From contig JARDYH010000002.1 in assembly GCA_029215795.1 (NCBI GenBank), positions 109,118,501 to 109,182,500 on the forward strand: a stretch of DNA of 64,000 nucleotides. The letters run 5' to 3'. This document shows, piece after piece, positions 38,166 through 47,719 of the stretch. The position numbers and the translations under genes are program-made. The stretch's first letter is position 1, and every line of letters starts with the position of its first letter. The notes beneath the pieces are model-generated. The model saw nothing but the letters and a program-made list of their open reading frames with translations, ran no database searches and was not told the origin of the DNA. Origin of the DNA: Anniella stebbinsi. Its lineage: Eukaryota; Chordata; Lepidosauria; Squamata; Anniellidae.

Positions 38166-38310
38166 TGATTTATCGGGATAGGGAATGTGCAAATTGCTGA
38201 CAGTGGTAAAATGGCCGTTTGATTTCTACTCAGCATGGAGAGGAGATCAGCCAAGTAATCTGGTCTATCGAGATAAGAGTTTTAGAGCCTCTGCAGGAGA
38301 GAGATAAGAA
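38166..38310 (+). promoter_or_regulatory. Candidate TAL/GATA enhancer
   Basis: Two exact matches to the TAL1:GATA1 composite motif (CTG, 8 bases, A or T, GATAA) occur at 38260-38276 and 38291-38307, offset by 31 bp, with further GATA-type sites (TTTATCGG at 38170). The stretch is not visibly a repeat. It lies between TAL2 and TMEM38B, 15 kb downstream of TAL2. Confidence 0.45.
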
Positions 38311-39936
38311 ACGCCAAAATCCCATTGGTGGTTGGGGTTGTGTTTTTGGCTTTGCTTTTTCAATTCCTGCTGGAATTCTTCAGTTTTTTTATTAGTATTA
38401 TTGCATTTCTAAATATGCAGCCTTTTTTCCTTCTTTCTTTTGTAAACTCAAAATACAAAAACAGGATAGAAAGGGGAGGGGCAGACCTACAGGGTGACAA
38501 AGCCTGCCTCAGGCAGTAAATATTTGCATACCATAAAAGGGCAGCAAATTTCCAATTAGCGTATGATTATGTTTTTCTGCCTTGGGCACCAAAATGAGGA
38601 GAACTAGTTAGGTGCTGGTTTGGAAGGACTAACTCTTTTTCTAAATAATACATAAATACACAAACGAACCATAACCACCATGTTTCAGGTGGGAGCTGGA
38701 TGCACTAGGTTTGTGTTCAATTCCCTTGTGGGAATTGCTGACATTATCACAACTGAAAAGCTGGTTTGCATAGCTATCAAATTTTGGGGGGTAATTAATC
38801 ACCTCCTCTTTGGTCCTGCTGTAGAGTGGGAGAGGAATGGATAGGCCTGCTATAAGACTCACTACTGAAATTCTTCAACACGATTAGCAACACTGACCAA
38901 CTAGAGCAGGATGGTGGTGTGGTGCTGATTCCACAGAAGGATGTGTAGTTGGGGGGGGGGGGGTCAAGAGGAGACATTGGGCTGGAGCAGCTTTGACAGC
39001 TTAAAATTCTCTCCAATGTTTTGCAAGGTCCTTTATAAGGCACTGAAAACATTGGCCAGTCTGAAAACATGTGGAACCTATCTCTGCATGAAAACCCAGT
39101 GTTCTTATCTGGCTTGGAAAGCGCCAGAAGTGAGAAAAGGGGGTTCCAGATTACAGCAACATGATACAGTAGGCTAAAGAAGCAAGGTGGGGGTATAGCT
39201 GGTGCTGTTGGGAAGTTGCTGAGTCCGTGACCTGTTACATGCCCTTCCTGCCAGAACGCAATGCTGCCATCTTCGTTCTCATTCAGTGTCTGGCCAGAAG
39301 AGGTCAGACGTGGTGAGTATTATCCCTAATCTTGTCAAGCTTTATGCAACTAAAGAGTGACCCAGCTTCCTCTGTGAGGGCACAAAGGACTCTGAGACAT
39401 TCTGTTAAATAGGTATTGTTTCCTTCTCTTGCCTGGTGTTTGCCTGCACCCTGAGGTAATTATTGGATCCTTGTACGCTAAGTTACCCAAGGCACGTAAA
39501 GTGGAGCTGGTTTGGCCAGAGGACTGCACCACACATTGTTGGCGTGGAGGCTAATCTACAAAGTGAGCAGCCTTGAAGATTACAGCCCCTCTCATGAAAC
39601 AACTGCCCCTCGGATTTTTTTTTCCAGTGGGCCCCATGTGGCTGCAGTGACAAATTATTTCCTCAGACAATCTCAGAATTTAGGTTGATCACATGCAAAG
39701 GCAGACAGGAGACTATACATTTAGATGTGCATTATAAAACTATAAAAACTATTTTTTTAAAAAAACCACGGACTGCAATTATTATAAACAATACCTTCCC
39801 TATCCCTCCCTGGCTACCAAAAACCTACTGAAATGTTTTTTTAAAAATTGAAAGCCATAGCAGGGGTCCAAGGAACGCTTCCCACATCCATGCAGATCAG
39901 TCGATGTCTTATCACTCCATTACTCAACACTTTGGA

Positions 39937-40508
39937 CAGGTCTGCACAAATTGTGCCCTACCAAGCGGAAGACAGGTTACAAGCCATAAATTGTGACCTG
40001 CCAGGCAGGTCACAACTCCCCTTGTTTTGCACTTGAAAACCAAAGTTCAGGCATTATGAACAAACAGGGTATGTAAATGCATGTAAAGGGCACAAGGCCG
40101 TACACATTTCCCCCCCAAATCCCCGTGTGCAGTGAACCCAACCTTCTTGGGCTGGGCAGGGAAGTCCGAAGGGGGCTTCTACTCCTGAGCTGAATCCCCG
40201 ACGGAATCAGGAACCCTGATAAAACCAGGTCCCTGACTGCGTGGAGAGTTCTACTCACATTCAAGTGAGAACATGAAGCCCTTTTCAGGCATTGCCCCTC
40301 AACCTAGCAAGGTCAGGAGCAGGGATGGTGGGGCTTGGGACATTGGGGATGGGGTCCATATGTGCAATCCCATATCCCTTACATGTGTTTACATATCCTG
40401 TTTGGGAATAACACCTGAACAGGGACAAATGTCAAAAACAGGGAAATCAAGACTAGTGCGATGAGCTGTGTGTGGTATGGTAAGTCACAAGTTGTGCAGA
40501 GAGGCCTG
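39937..40508. mobile_element. Foldback TIR element, about 570 bp
   Basis: The left end has TCTGCACAAATTGTG and the right end CACAAGTTGTGCAGA. A second internal pair is GGGTATGTAAATGCATGTAA (about 40067) against TTACATGTGTTTACATATCC (about 40380). It is non-coding. Exact ends and the target duplication are uncertain. Confidence 0.5.
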
Positions 40509-41016
40509 AGATATAAAGGAGGATGCACCCTTAATAGTTGTTCCCTTAATTATTCAGAAAATTGGATTTTTGCAGGTGTCACTTGCCATGCAGCGGTGAG
40601 CAGAAAAGCTACATTTATCTCTTAAAGTGAGTTGGATCATCCTTTGCAATCTGGTCATCCTATGAGAAATTGGGCGTGTTTGATGTATTACATTCATCCA
40701 GTAGTAAATCTCTCCCTTATTTTACTCACCTTCTTCCTCTCCTATAGTTTCCCTCCTAACACCTGCTGTTTTAAAAGTACAATCATGGCTATATAAAAAA
40801 AGGATGAATTTAGAGTCACTTTATCTCTCTGGCTTTTGAATTTAACTATGTGACTTTTAACTGACCTCTGACCTGACAGGTCAGCAGTTAAGCTGTCCAT
40901 TCTCTCACTTTCCTTTAATGGCTAAAGGATGAAAGAACATGTCAGATGTGAGTTGTTTACTCCTATCTTCACTTGGTCATCTCAGACAGTTCCCTTATGG
41001 CTAAAATAATCATAAT

Positions 41017-41280
41017 AATATATTTATTTATTTCTTACCCGCCTCTCCCTTCTGGATCTAGGCGGGGAACAACATCATACAGACAATATAAAATACATGA
41101 AACTGATTAAAAGCATATAAAAATTAATACATCATTAAAATCAACCAATTCTTAAAATTCGGCTGGGTAGGCCTGCCAGAAGAGATCAGTCTTTATAACT
41201 CTCTTAAATTCTAGAAGACTGGTAAGTTGGCGGATCTCTCCTGGCAGGTCGTTCCACAGTCTGGGAGCGGCAGAAGAGAA
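41017..41280 (-). mobile_element. L2/CR1-like LINE 3' tail, short copy
   Basis: TTATTTCTTACCCGCCTCTC, then GGCGGGGAACAACATCATAC, then the LLEFK...-equivalent coding end up to TTCCACAGTCTGGGAGCGGC match the 25.5-kb copy. Only the last part of the frame and the 3' UTR are kept. Confidence 0.75.
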
Positions 41281-42324
41281 GAGAAATAAAATGTGTGGAA
41301 GAGGAACGTACAGGGTGTGAATTTATCCAGCACTGTAGTTTTTTAATAGTCTGTCCTGGATTTATAAGTGACTAGCCCAAATGTCTTCCTGATTTGTTTA
41401 TGCTGGACTTCTATTGCAGAAGATTGTACTTAGGTGGCTCATATGATTGTTTCCAATGAAATTCCTCTTTAATTTATGGATATAAATTATGCATTCATAT
41501 ATGCATAACTGCAACACTGTTGATTTACATATGCATATTCATTACAATGGTTCTTTGAGAAATAGAAGATACGTAACTGCCTTATATTTCTGTGTCAGGC
41601 TATTGGTCTCTCTAGCCTAGTACTACCAACTTCAATTGGCAATGGCTTCCCAAGGTCTCAAATAGGAGGATTTCCCAGTCCTGCTCAGAGACCTTTTTTT
41701 TTAAACAGATGCCAGAGACTGAAACATGATGCGTTATGCATACAGAAAGGAACTGAACTTTCCCATTGAGCTTTTATCCTTTCTGCAAGACCAGCAAAGG
41801 TGCAAGGCCTAAACCACTACGGCTCACTGAGGTAAATTTTCATATCAGCCCAAACACAATGCTTTGCTCAGGTGCTTCGCAAGACAAGCATCTCAGGACT
41901 TTTTTTGCCCTGAATACTGTATTATGATATAGGGCTGGGGCATAAATTCATCTAATAAAAATGTAACTAACATATCAAAAAGAAATGCATTTTCCCAGTC
42001 TTTTTCTATACATCAAAACATGAGTTTGACAGTTGTAGTAATATCAGCTAGTAGTAGTATTGGAAGCAGTTCTACATACAGAGATAGATATAGGTAAAAA
42101 TATTGGTATATATGGCTGGAGTTGTTCGTTTAAATTCCAGCCTGGCCCATTCTACATTCCTGAAAACGATTAACAATACATATAATGTTGCCCCAGATAA
42201 TGGGTTGCAGATAACATGAGGCTTAATTGCAGGAGGTTTGGCCTTGTAAATTGCCTGGATGGGAGACTGCCTGTCAAGCATGAGCAACCTGCTCCATGGG
42301 CCAGACCAGGGAGCTGTCTATATG

Positions 42325-42410
42325 CGGCCAAAGCCCTGCGGTGGCTGCAAATCTGTGCTGCATCAGTTATATGATGCAGCCACAGATCCGCAGCCACCGC
42401 TGGGCTTTCC
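42325..42410. repeat. Strong hairpin palindrome in a GC-rich insert
   Basis: The left arm (42330-42365, AAAGCCCTGCGGTGGCTGCA and on) is the reverse complement of the right arm (42372-42408) with few mismatches and a 6-base loop. A further partial match of the loop region, ATGATGCAGCCACCAATCC, lies at 43049-43067. This looks like a foldback element end. Confidence 0.6.
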
Positions 42411-43610
42411 CGCAAAGCTGCATTTTGAAAAAGTCAAGGACTTACTCCAACTTTTTCGGTGGGAGGTCAGTACGGCTCTTCCACATCTGACCTCGCTATG
42501 GGGCCAATCCGGGGGACAATCCTGGTAGAAGGCGACTGGCAATTGATTGCCAGAAACCAGGAAGAGGGCAGGGGGCAGCTCAGGTATCCGGATGACCGCT
42601 GGAAACCCCATGCTCCCTCCTTAATCCCGATGCCACCACCACCCCGAATAAGGGAAACCGCGGGGTTTGGGGGGAAGGTGGCGCCAATGCAGCACTGTGA
42701 AGATAGCATCTAGATTTGGCTCTAAATGTCTGGCTGCTGCCAAAAAGATCCGCTACGTATCTAGTTTCTCCCTATCCCTCCATAATGACTAGCAGAATGT
42801 ATTTGTGTCCAGACATTACACTGTTCTTCATCTTCCCCACTCCACTGCATTGGCTGCTGTGGGGTGGGCAGGAAATGTGCACTGCAAGGTTGCTGTTCAA
42901 GCCTTCAAATGAGAGACCACAGTAAAATGCTGCATGGATTACTGCAAGAGCTCAGTGCCTCACACAACCCCAAAATCTTTTGTCTCTGCGTACCTCTAGA
43001 CGGACAGTATCCGTCGTGGTGGCTTCGGAATAGCGACACTTGCGTTACATGATGCAGCCACCAATCCAAAGCCATCTAGGGGCAAAGGGGCTTTGCTTGA
43101 ACTAATAAAGTCAGCCATTTCGCGTGACTTTTTTAGTTTGCGGCAAAGCGACGACGGCTTTTGCCGTCTGTCGCTTTTCCTTCGCCACTTCTGGGGAGGC
43201 CTGCCCAGTCTATGCCGACCACTAATTGGTCGCCATGGGCTGGGCAGGGAAAGAGGCTTATGGTTTGCTGCACCACCTCCGCACCTCCCCGGACCTACAC
43301 TCACCCCCAGTTTACAAATATATATTTTTTTAAAACTACCCTCCGCGCATCCCTTCCGCACCTCCCCGGACTCCCCCCCCCCCCGCCAATTTACAAATTA
43401 TAATTAAAAAAACTACCCGCCACACCTCTACAGGGCTCCCCCCCATTTTACAAAAAAATAATAAAATAAACTTACCTTTCAACAGGTGCAGCTGCAACTG
43501 CGGTCGCGGCAGCAAGATAAAGCGCCCTGACATTCCTTCCAGTGTAGCTGGCCAGAAGTAACGCAAATGCGCGTTGCGCCGGCTGCCGCCGCCGCCACAC
43601 AATAGAGGCG
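42410..43610. mobile_element. GC-rich insert, probably a composite foldback DNA element
   Basis: The block is much richer in GC and CpG than its surroundings, starts with the palindrome at 42330-42408 and ends near AATAGAGGCGCC at 43600. It includes a CGACGACGGCTTTTGCCGTC inverted repeat (43150-43170). No real gene is seen: the open frames overlap on all strands and have low-complexity composition. The ends are not defined. Confidence 0.4.
43272..43468. repeat. Three imperfect tandem units
   Basis: Units of about 65-75 bp share CCTCCCCGGACTC/CCTACACTC, then a C-run, then ATTTACAAATTATAA-like AT sequence, then AAACTACCC. They are separated by variable C-homopolymers. Confidence 0.5.
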
Positions 43611-43615
43611 CCATG

Positions 43616-44035
43616 AAGACAAGGCCTCTCTCTTCCTTTCCCGTGTTGGTCATTCCTTTTCTTGTTCTATCTTCCTCACTCCATTGCATCTCCCATTTCG
43701 CCCCTTTTCTGTTTTCTTCTCTTGTTTCTGTCGATTGTCCTGGCATTCCCACGCCTTCTACTCCCACCTACTTTTCTTTCATTTGCACATTCCCTCCTCC
43801 ATCTTTTCCTGCTTCCTCCTCACAGCTGCATTGGCTCCCCCACCCTTCCTCTCTCATTCGCTTTCCCTTCCTCCCAGTCTCTTGCTTTGGTTTCTGCTGT
43901 CATCATCTCTCCTGCATCCTTTATGGTACCTATTCTCCAACTCCCTCCATCTCATGCATGTTCAATCATTTGTTTTCTTCCCCCACATCTGCCATCGCTT
44001 CTGCTTCTTGCTTCCTCCTCCCACAACATTGCATG
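43616..44035. other. Pyrimidine-rich stretch on the plus strand
   Basis: More than 400 bp consists mostly of C and T on the plus strand (blocks such as CTTCCTTTCCC, CCTCCTCCATC and TTCCTTCCTCCCAG). It produces long spurious open frames in several registers. It is not coding. Confidence 0.6.
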
Positions 44036-44132
44036 CAGCCCAGACCTTGTATAGTGGCTTCTGGAAGCCTGTTGCACAAGTTCTAGTTCCACTGACATAT
44101 TACAGCCTGGGTAAGTCAAGCATGTAGTGTTG

Positions 44133-44478
44133 GGGTGCTTCTACAAGAGCAATTTAAAGCTCTTTCAAGCAGCATTAAAAATTTTACCTCTACAAGAGCG
44201 GAGTGCAAATTGGGAGTTGAGGCGCTTTTTCTGTCCGATTATGCGCATTATCTAATGTGCGTTAAATAGCGAGCTTTAATTTACCGCGGCAGTTAAAACG
44301 CATTATGACCATGTAAACAAGCGATTCACGACATTTCAGCCACTTTAAAGCACGTTTCATACTGCCAGTTATGCGCTTCACTGCCTGTCGTTTATAGGAA
44401 TTAGGCGTAAAAGCGATTGTGAGAAGATGCGCATAATTGGGCAACCAGGCGCCAAACCGAATTCTTGTAGAGGGGGCC
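44133..44478 (-). mobile_element. 346-bp TIR MITE (copy B), inverted relative to copy A
   Basis: The termini GGGTGCTTCTACAAG and CTTGTAGAGGGGGCC are inverted repeats. It is flanked by a 3-bp direct repeat TTG at 44130-44132 and 44479-44481. Read on the minus strand it follows copy A throughout (the AATTCGGTTTGGCGCCTGGTT start and the GCGCATAATCG motifs). Confidence 0.8.
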
Positions 44479-45123
44479 TTGTTTTTGAGGTTGGGGGGGA
44501 TTTGTCCCCTTGAAAGGCCTCCCTTCTTTTTACTGGGGGCAAGTATTTCTGCATACCGTAGGTTCAACCAAGCTGGGAAAGACCTCCCTCTTCTGTGTCA
44601 ATAGAGTTGTTTGGGCTACAAAACCATTGGCACGCTCCACCTAACTTGGCTATTAGAGGGAATGATTAGACTAGACAGTAGCTCCTTGGAAGAAAAACAA
44701 GCTACAAGTGGAATACATAAATATATCAAGTAATTTGTTGTCCACCCAGGGGGATGGAGGAAGAGATTTAACTTCTGGGCACTCGCAACATCCAACTACT
44801 TACCAGGTGATTGGCAGGTTTTCACTAGCAGAAGGCCTTGTTCTCTTATAGGCCTACCCAGTCAGTTTTGTGCATGGCTCCCCTGATCAGGCATTGTTGA
44901 CCCACTTGAGGATAAAAACTTCCAGGCTAATGCCAGGCCTTTGCACAAGTAGTTGTCTATGAAGGTGTGTACTTCTTAGCCTCCCTCTCTCCTGAACTGT
45001 TATTTTCTGTATAAGTAGTGTAAAGCCCATGTCACCATGGGTGCTAGTTGTCTGAGGGCAAAACATACTGTTCCTTGATTCCTGCTATGTTGATCCTCTA
45101 GAAGCTGTATGGAGGTTACTTAC

Positions 45124-45420
45124 CTTCAATGCAGCTGAGGATTTTTGGCTCTCGCTTCCTCACACCTATTGCCACTGAAGGACACTCGCTTCTTCCCCTC
45201 AAGCCCACTACATTTTAAAACCCAGCTTCCTTTTCTCTTCCGCCACCATCCCCCCCTGCTTAATATGGCCGCGCCGAGAGCAGGCTCGACTCACAAAACC
45301 CAAGGCCCTCCCTCTGTCTCCGGCTTTGTGTTTTTCTCCCTGCACACTTACTCTGCGCGGAGCTACATTGGAGCTGTAGTTCCCTGAGTGCCTCAGGCTC
45401 CTGGCCAGGGTGCGGAAACA
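45124..45420 (-). promoter_or_regulatory. Promoter-like CpG block with a consensus splice donor, minus strand
   Basis: On the minus strand, a CpG-rich stretch (about 45420-45240) contains ACTACAGCTCC (ZNF143-like) and GGCGCGGCCATATTAA (YY1-like). It leads to GAAG at 45124 followed by GTAAGTAAC, a perfect donor. A short upstream frame (MVAEEKRKLGFKM) opens with a strong start context. It could be a first exon of an unannotated non-coding RNA or an alternative upstream first exon for TMEM38B, which lies 14 kb downstream on the same strand. Confidence 0.4.
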
Positions 45421-45960
45421 TACTGTTTGGCTATTAAAACTCGACTTTTGAACTTTGACGACCTTTCAACATTTTCTGCAAGTCTACACTGAACAAAATC
45501 AGTTTGGCAGCTTTCTAGTAATAAGTGTTATGCTAACATATTTTATATAGTTTCCTTGCTTCTGGGTTCATGCCTATTCTTTGGTTCCCTAGATTGGCTG
45601 TGCTACTGCAATTCTGATTACTCCCAGCTCTGTACAGTTGTTTCCATTATCACACTGCTGCCCTAGTTCTTTCCACTAACCTCACCTGTTTGTTCTTTTT
45701 AGCCTCATTTCCTTTACATGGCCTAAAGTCCTTTTTAGCTGCCCCCCTTTTAACCATTAGAAGTTGGTTTCAACAACAGGGACTTTGACCTCCATCACAC
45801 CTAATTCCCCCCCCCCCCAGTTTGCCTCCACATTTTTTACCTCTGATGCAGAAGTGCATCAAGCTTATGATCCCTTTCACCTGAATAGCTACACTTTCGC
45901 TCCTTTGCTGGTTTGCTTTTCCACTCCACTCCACCCCTCCCCTTCTCTTTCTCCCTCCAG

Positions 45961-46250
45961 TCAGGTCCTGTCAGATGAGTACTTCAACCGCCTTTCTGCC
46001 AGGAAAAAATGGAACGACCCTTTAGTCTGGCTCTTTGGGGGCATCGAGGCAGTACAATCCTGTCTCTGCAGAGATTCAGGCATTGCATGATTTTAAAAAA
46101 CACTTTAGAGCCTGGGATGCAAGGTTTGGGTTTCATATTGAGGCTTGGAGCTGGCTGCTGGGAGAGATCGCTTTTCCCTGCCAGGACCTGATGCAATCCA
46201 TTCAAGCCCCCAGTTCCTTTAAAACTACACAGAGGCTTAGGACGCATTAA
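45961..46250 (+). pseudogene. Coding-like segment behind a strong splice acceptor, unknown
   Basis: A pyrimidine tract (45925-45958) ends in CCTCCAG at 45960. The following sequence reads SQVLSDEYFNRLSARKKWND, then PLVWLFGGIEAV in one frame, and from about 46045 QALHDFKKHFRAWDARFGFH, then IEAWSWLLGEIAFP in another. Composition is protein-like in both. A frameshift near 46040-46060 would join them, so a decayed exon of a transposon or gene is plausible. I cannot name the family. Confidence 0.35.
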
Positions 46251-46633
46251 ATACGCTTAGGGAAAATAATCCAGACTTTTAGTGTTCTAGGAAAGGCTGG
46301 GGAAGAGGCAGAGTGTCAGCAGGACAGGCACAGCATCATGTGAGAACCGTGCTGCAAATCCACACACCAGGTATGGCGAGAGTGCACTAAATCACAGGTG
46401 AGATGGAGCTCTTACTTTCAGGTGGTTTACACTTCCCTGCCAGGACATATGTAAAGCTGGAGGAAGATCAAAGAAGAGGGGTTCAGGGGATGTAAGGGCC
46501 CAAGTCAGATGATGCTATGTACCACACTTTTTAATGGAAGCAAAGAAAGAGTTATCTGAAATAGAAGAACGATCAACAGGAAAATGTTGCTGTGTCAGAG
46601 AAATAGTCTCCAAAGTCCACTGTTCCCTTTCCT

Positions 46634-47704
46634 TTTTGTTTTTATTATATACTTTTTTATTAATTTCAACAAAACAACACACACAATGCATAATATAAAA
46701 CAAACTACCACCCTCGACTTCCCCCGTGCACCCCCCCCACCGAGACCTTCTCATCCTCCTTCCAAAATTTTAATGATTCTTTTGAAGGCGATTGTCCCTT
46801 TCCCGATCTTAAAACATAATCCAAAAAGGGAGTCCATATTTCTCCAAAATCACTCTTACTGGACATTCCCCTCATTATTTTCATTTTACAAGTCAACATA
46901 TCATTCAGAGCTATATCCCAAATTTCTTTATACCAATCTTCTATTGTATAACTTCGTTGCCCTTTCCAATTTTTAGCAATTATTATTCTGACGGGTGCCA
47001 GGAGGTTGTTTACCAATTCTCTTTTTATTATATGCTTATTCCTACTATCCCATATTGCTAGTAGAGCTAACTTCGGGTTTAATTCCAATTTACTTCCAAT
47101 TATATCACTTATTTCTTTAAAAACCCTTTCCCAAAATTTTTGTACTTGTTCACAGCTCCACCACATATGAAAATAGGTCCCAACCTCCTGACACCCCCTC
47201 CAACAATTCTTGGACACTTTTTTATCTATCTGGTGAAATCTTACAGGTGTTAAATACCATCTCCAAACTGTCTTATAATAGTTCTCCTTAATTCTTATCG
47301 ACAGTAACTTTAACATTCTTACATTCCATATCCTCCCCCAATTATCTTCGTTGATTTTTTCCCATACCTCTTTTATAACCTTAAGTGAGTCCTGAAATTC
47401 TTCCTGTATTAAAATTTTATATATCTCACTAGTGAATCCTTTCTTAGCTCAGCTTCTTCTTTTTTTCCTAATTGTTCAATTAAATCTTCAAATCTAGTAT
47501 TATTTCTACATTTCTTATTTTTTAACCTCCATTCCTGTGTCCATTTTACCAATTGCAAACACTTGAACCACGCTATCTTTTGTCCTTTAAATAAATCTTT
47601 AATATGCTCACTATCCTTCATCTTTTCCATCCAATTCCTTAGTTTAATAATATCTTGTTCTTTCAGTCTCGCTTCTATCTCTGGTTTTAATACTTTTGGG
47701 AAGT
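46634..47704 (-). mobile_element. 5'-truncated LINE-1 with ORF2 C-terminus
   Basis: The insertion lies between two perfect 15-bp direct repeats, ACTGTTCCCTTTCCT, at 46619-46633 and 47705-47719. On the minus strand it encodes the C-terminal part of an L1 ORF2 protein: EARLKEQDIIKLRNW, then KTVWRWYLTPVR, then the Cys/His cluster CWRGC...FHMWWSC, then LLAIWD. The frame is open from 47704 to about 47440, shifts once (one base seems missing at about 47439-47442), and continues to a stop at 46705. The 3' end on the minus strand is an A-rich tail. The intact target duplication and single frameshift indicate a fairly recent, dead-on-arrival insertion. Confidence 0.92.
46705..47316 (-). pseudogene. 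L1 ORF2 C-terminal fragment
   Basis: This is the longest open part of the L1 copy, 203 codons from an internal Met. It has the KTVWRWYLTPVRFHQIDKK block and the zinc-knuckle-like C-x3-C...H-x4-C region of L1 ORF2 C-termini. It lacks the endonuclease and reverse transcriptase, so it cannot be active. Confidence 0.85.
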
Positions 47705-47719
47705 ACTGTTCCCTTTCCT

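Noticed and set aside
43574..44127. Three overlapping long open frames of 130-170 codons
   Set aside because: They occur in all three frames at once because the strand is pyrimidine-rich and lacks stop codons; the peptides are Ser/Pro/Phe/Leu low complexity.
46584..46976. 130-codon plus-strand frame
   Set aside because: It is antisense to the L1 ORF2 fragment on the minus strand.
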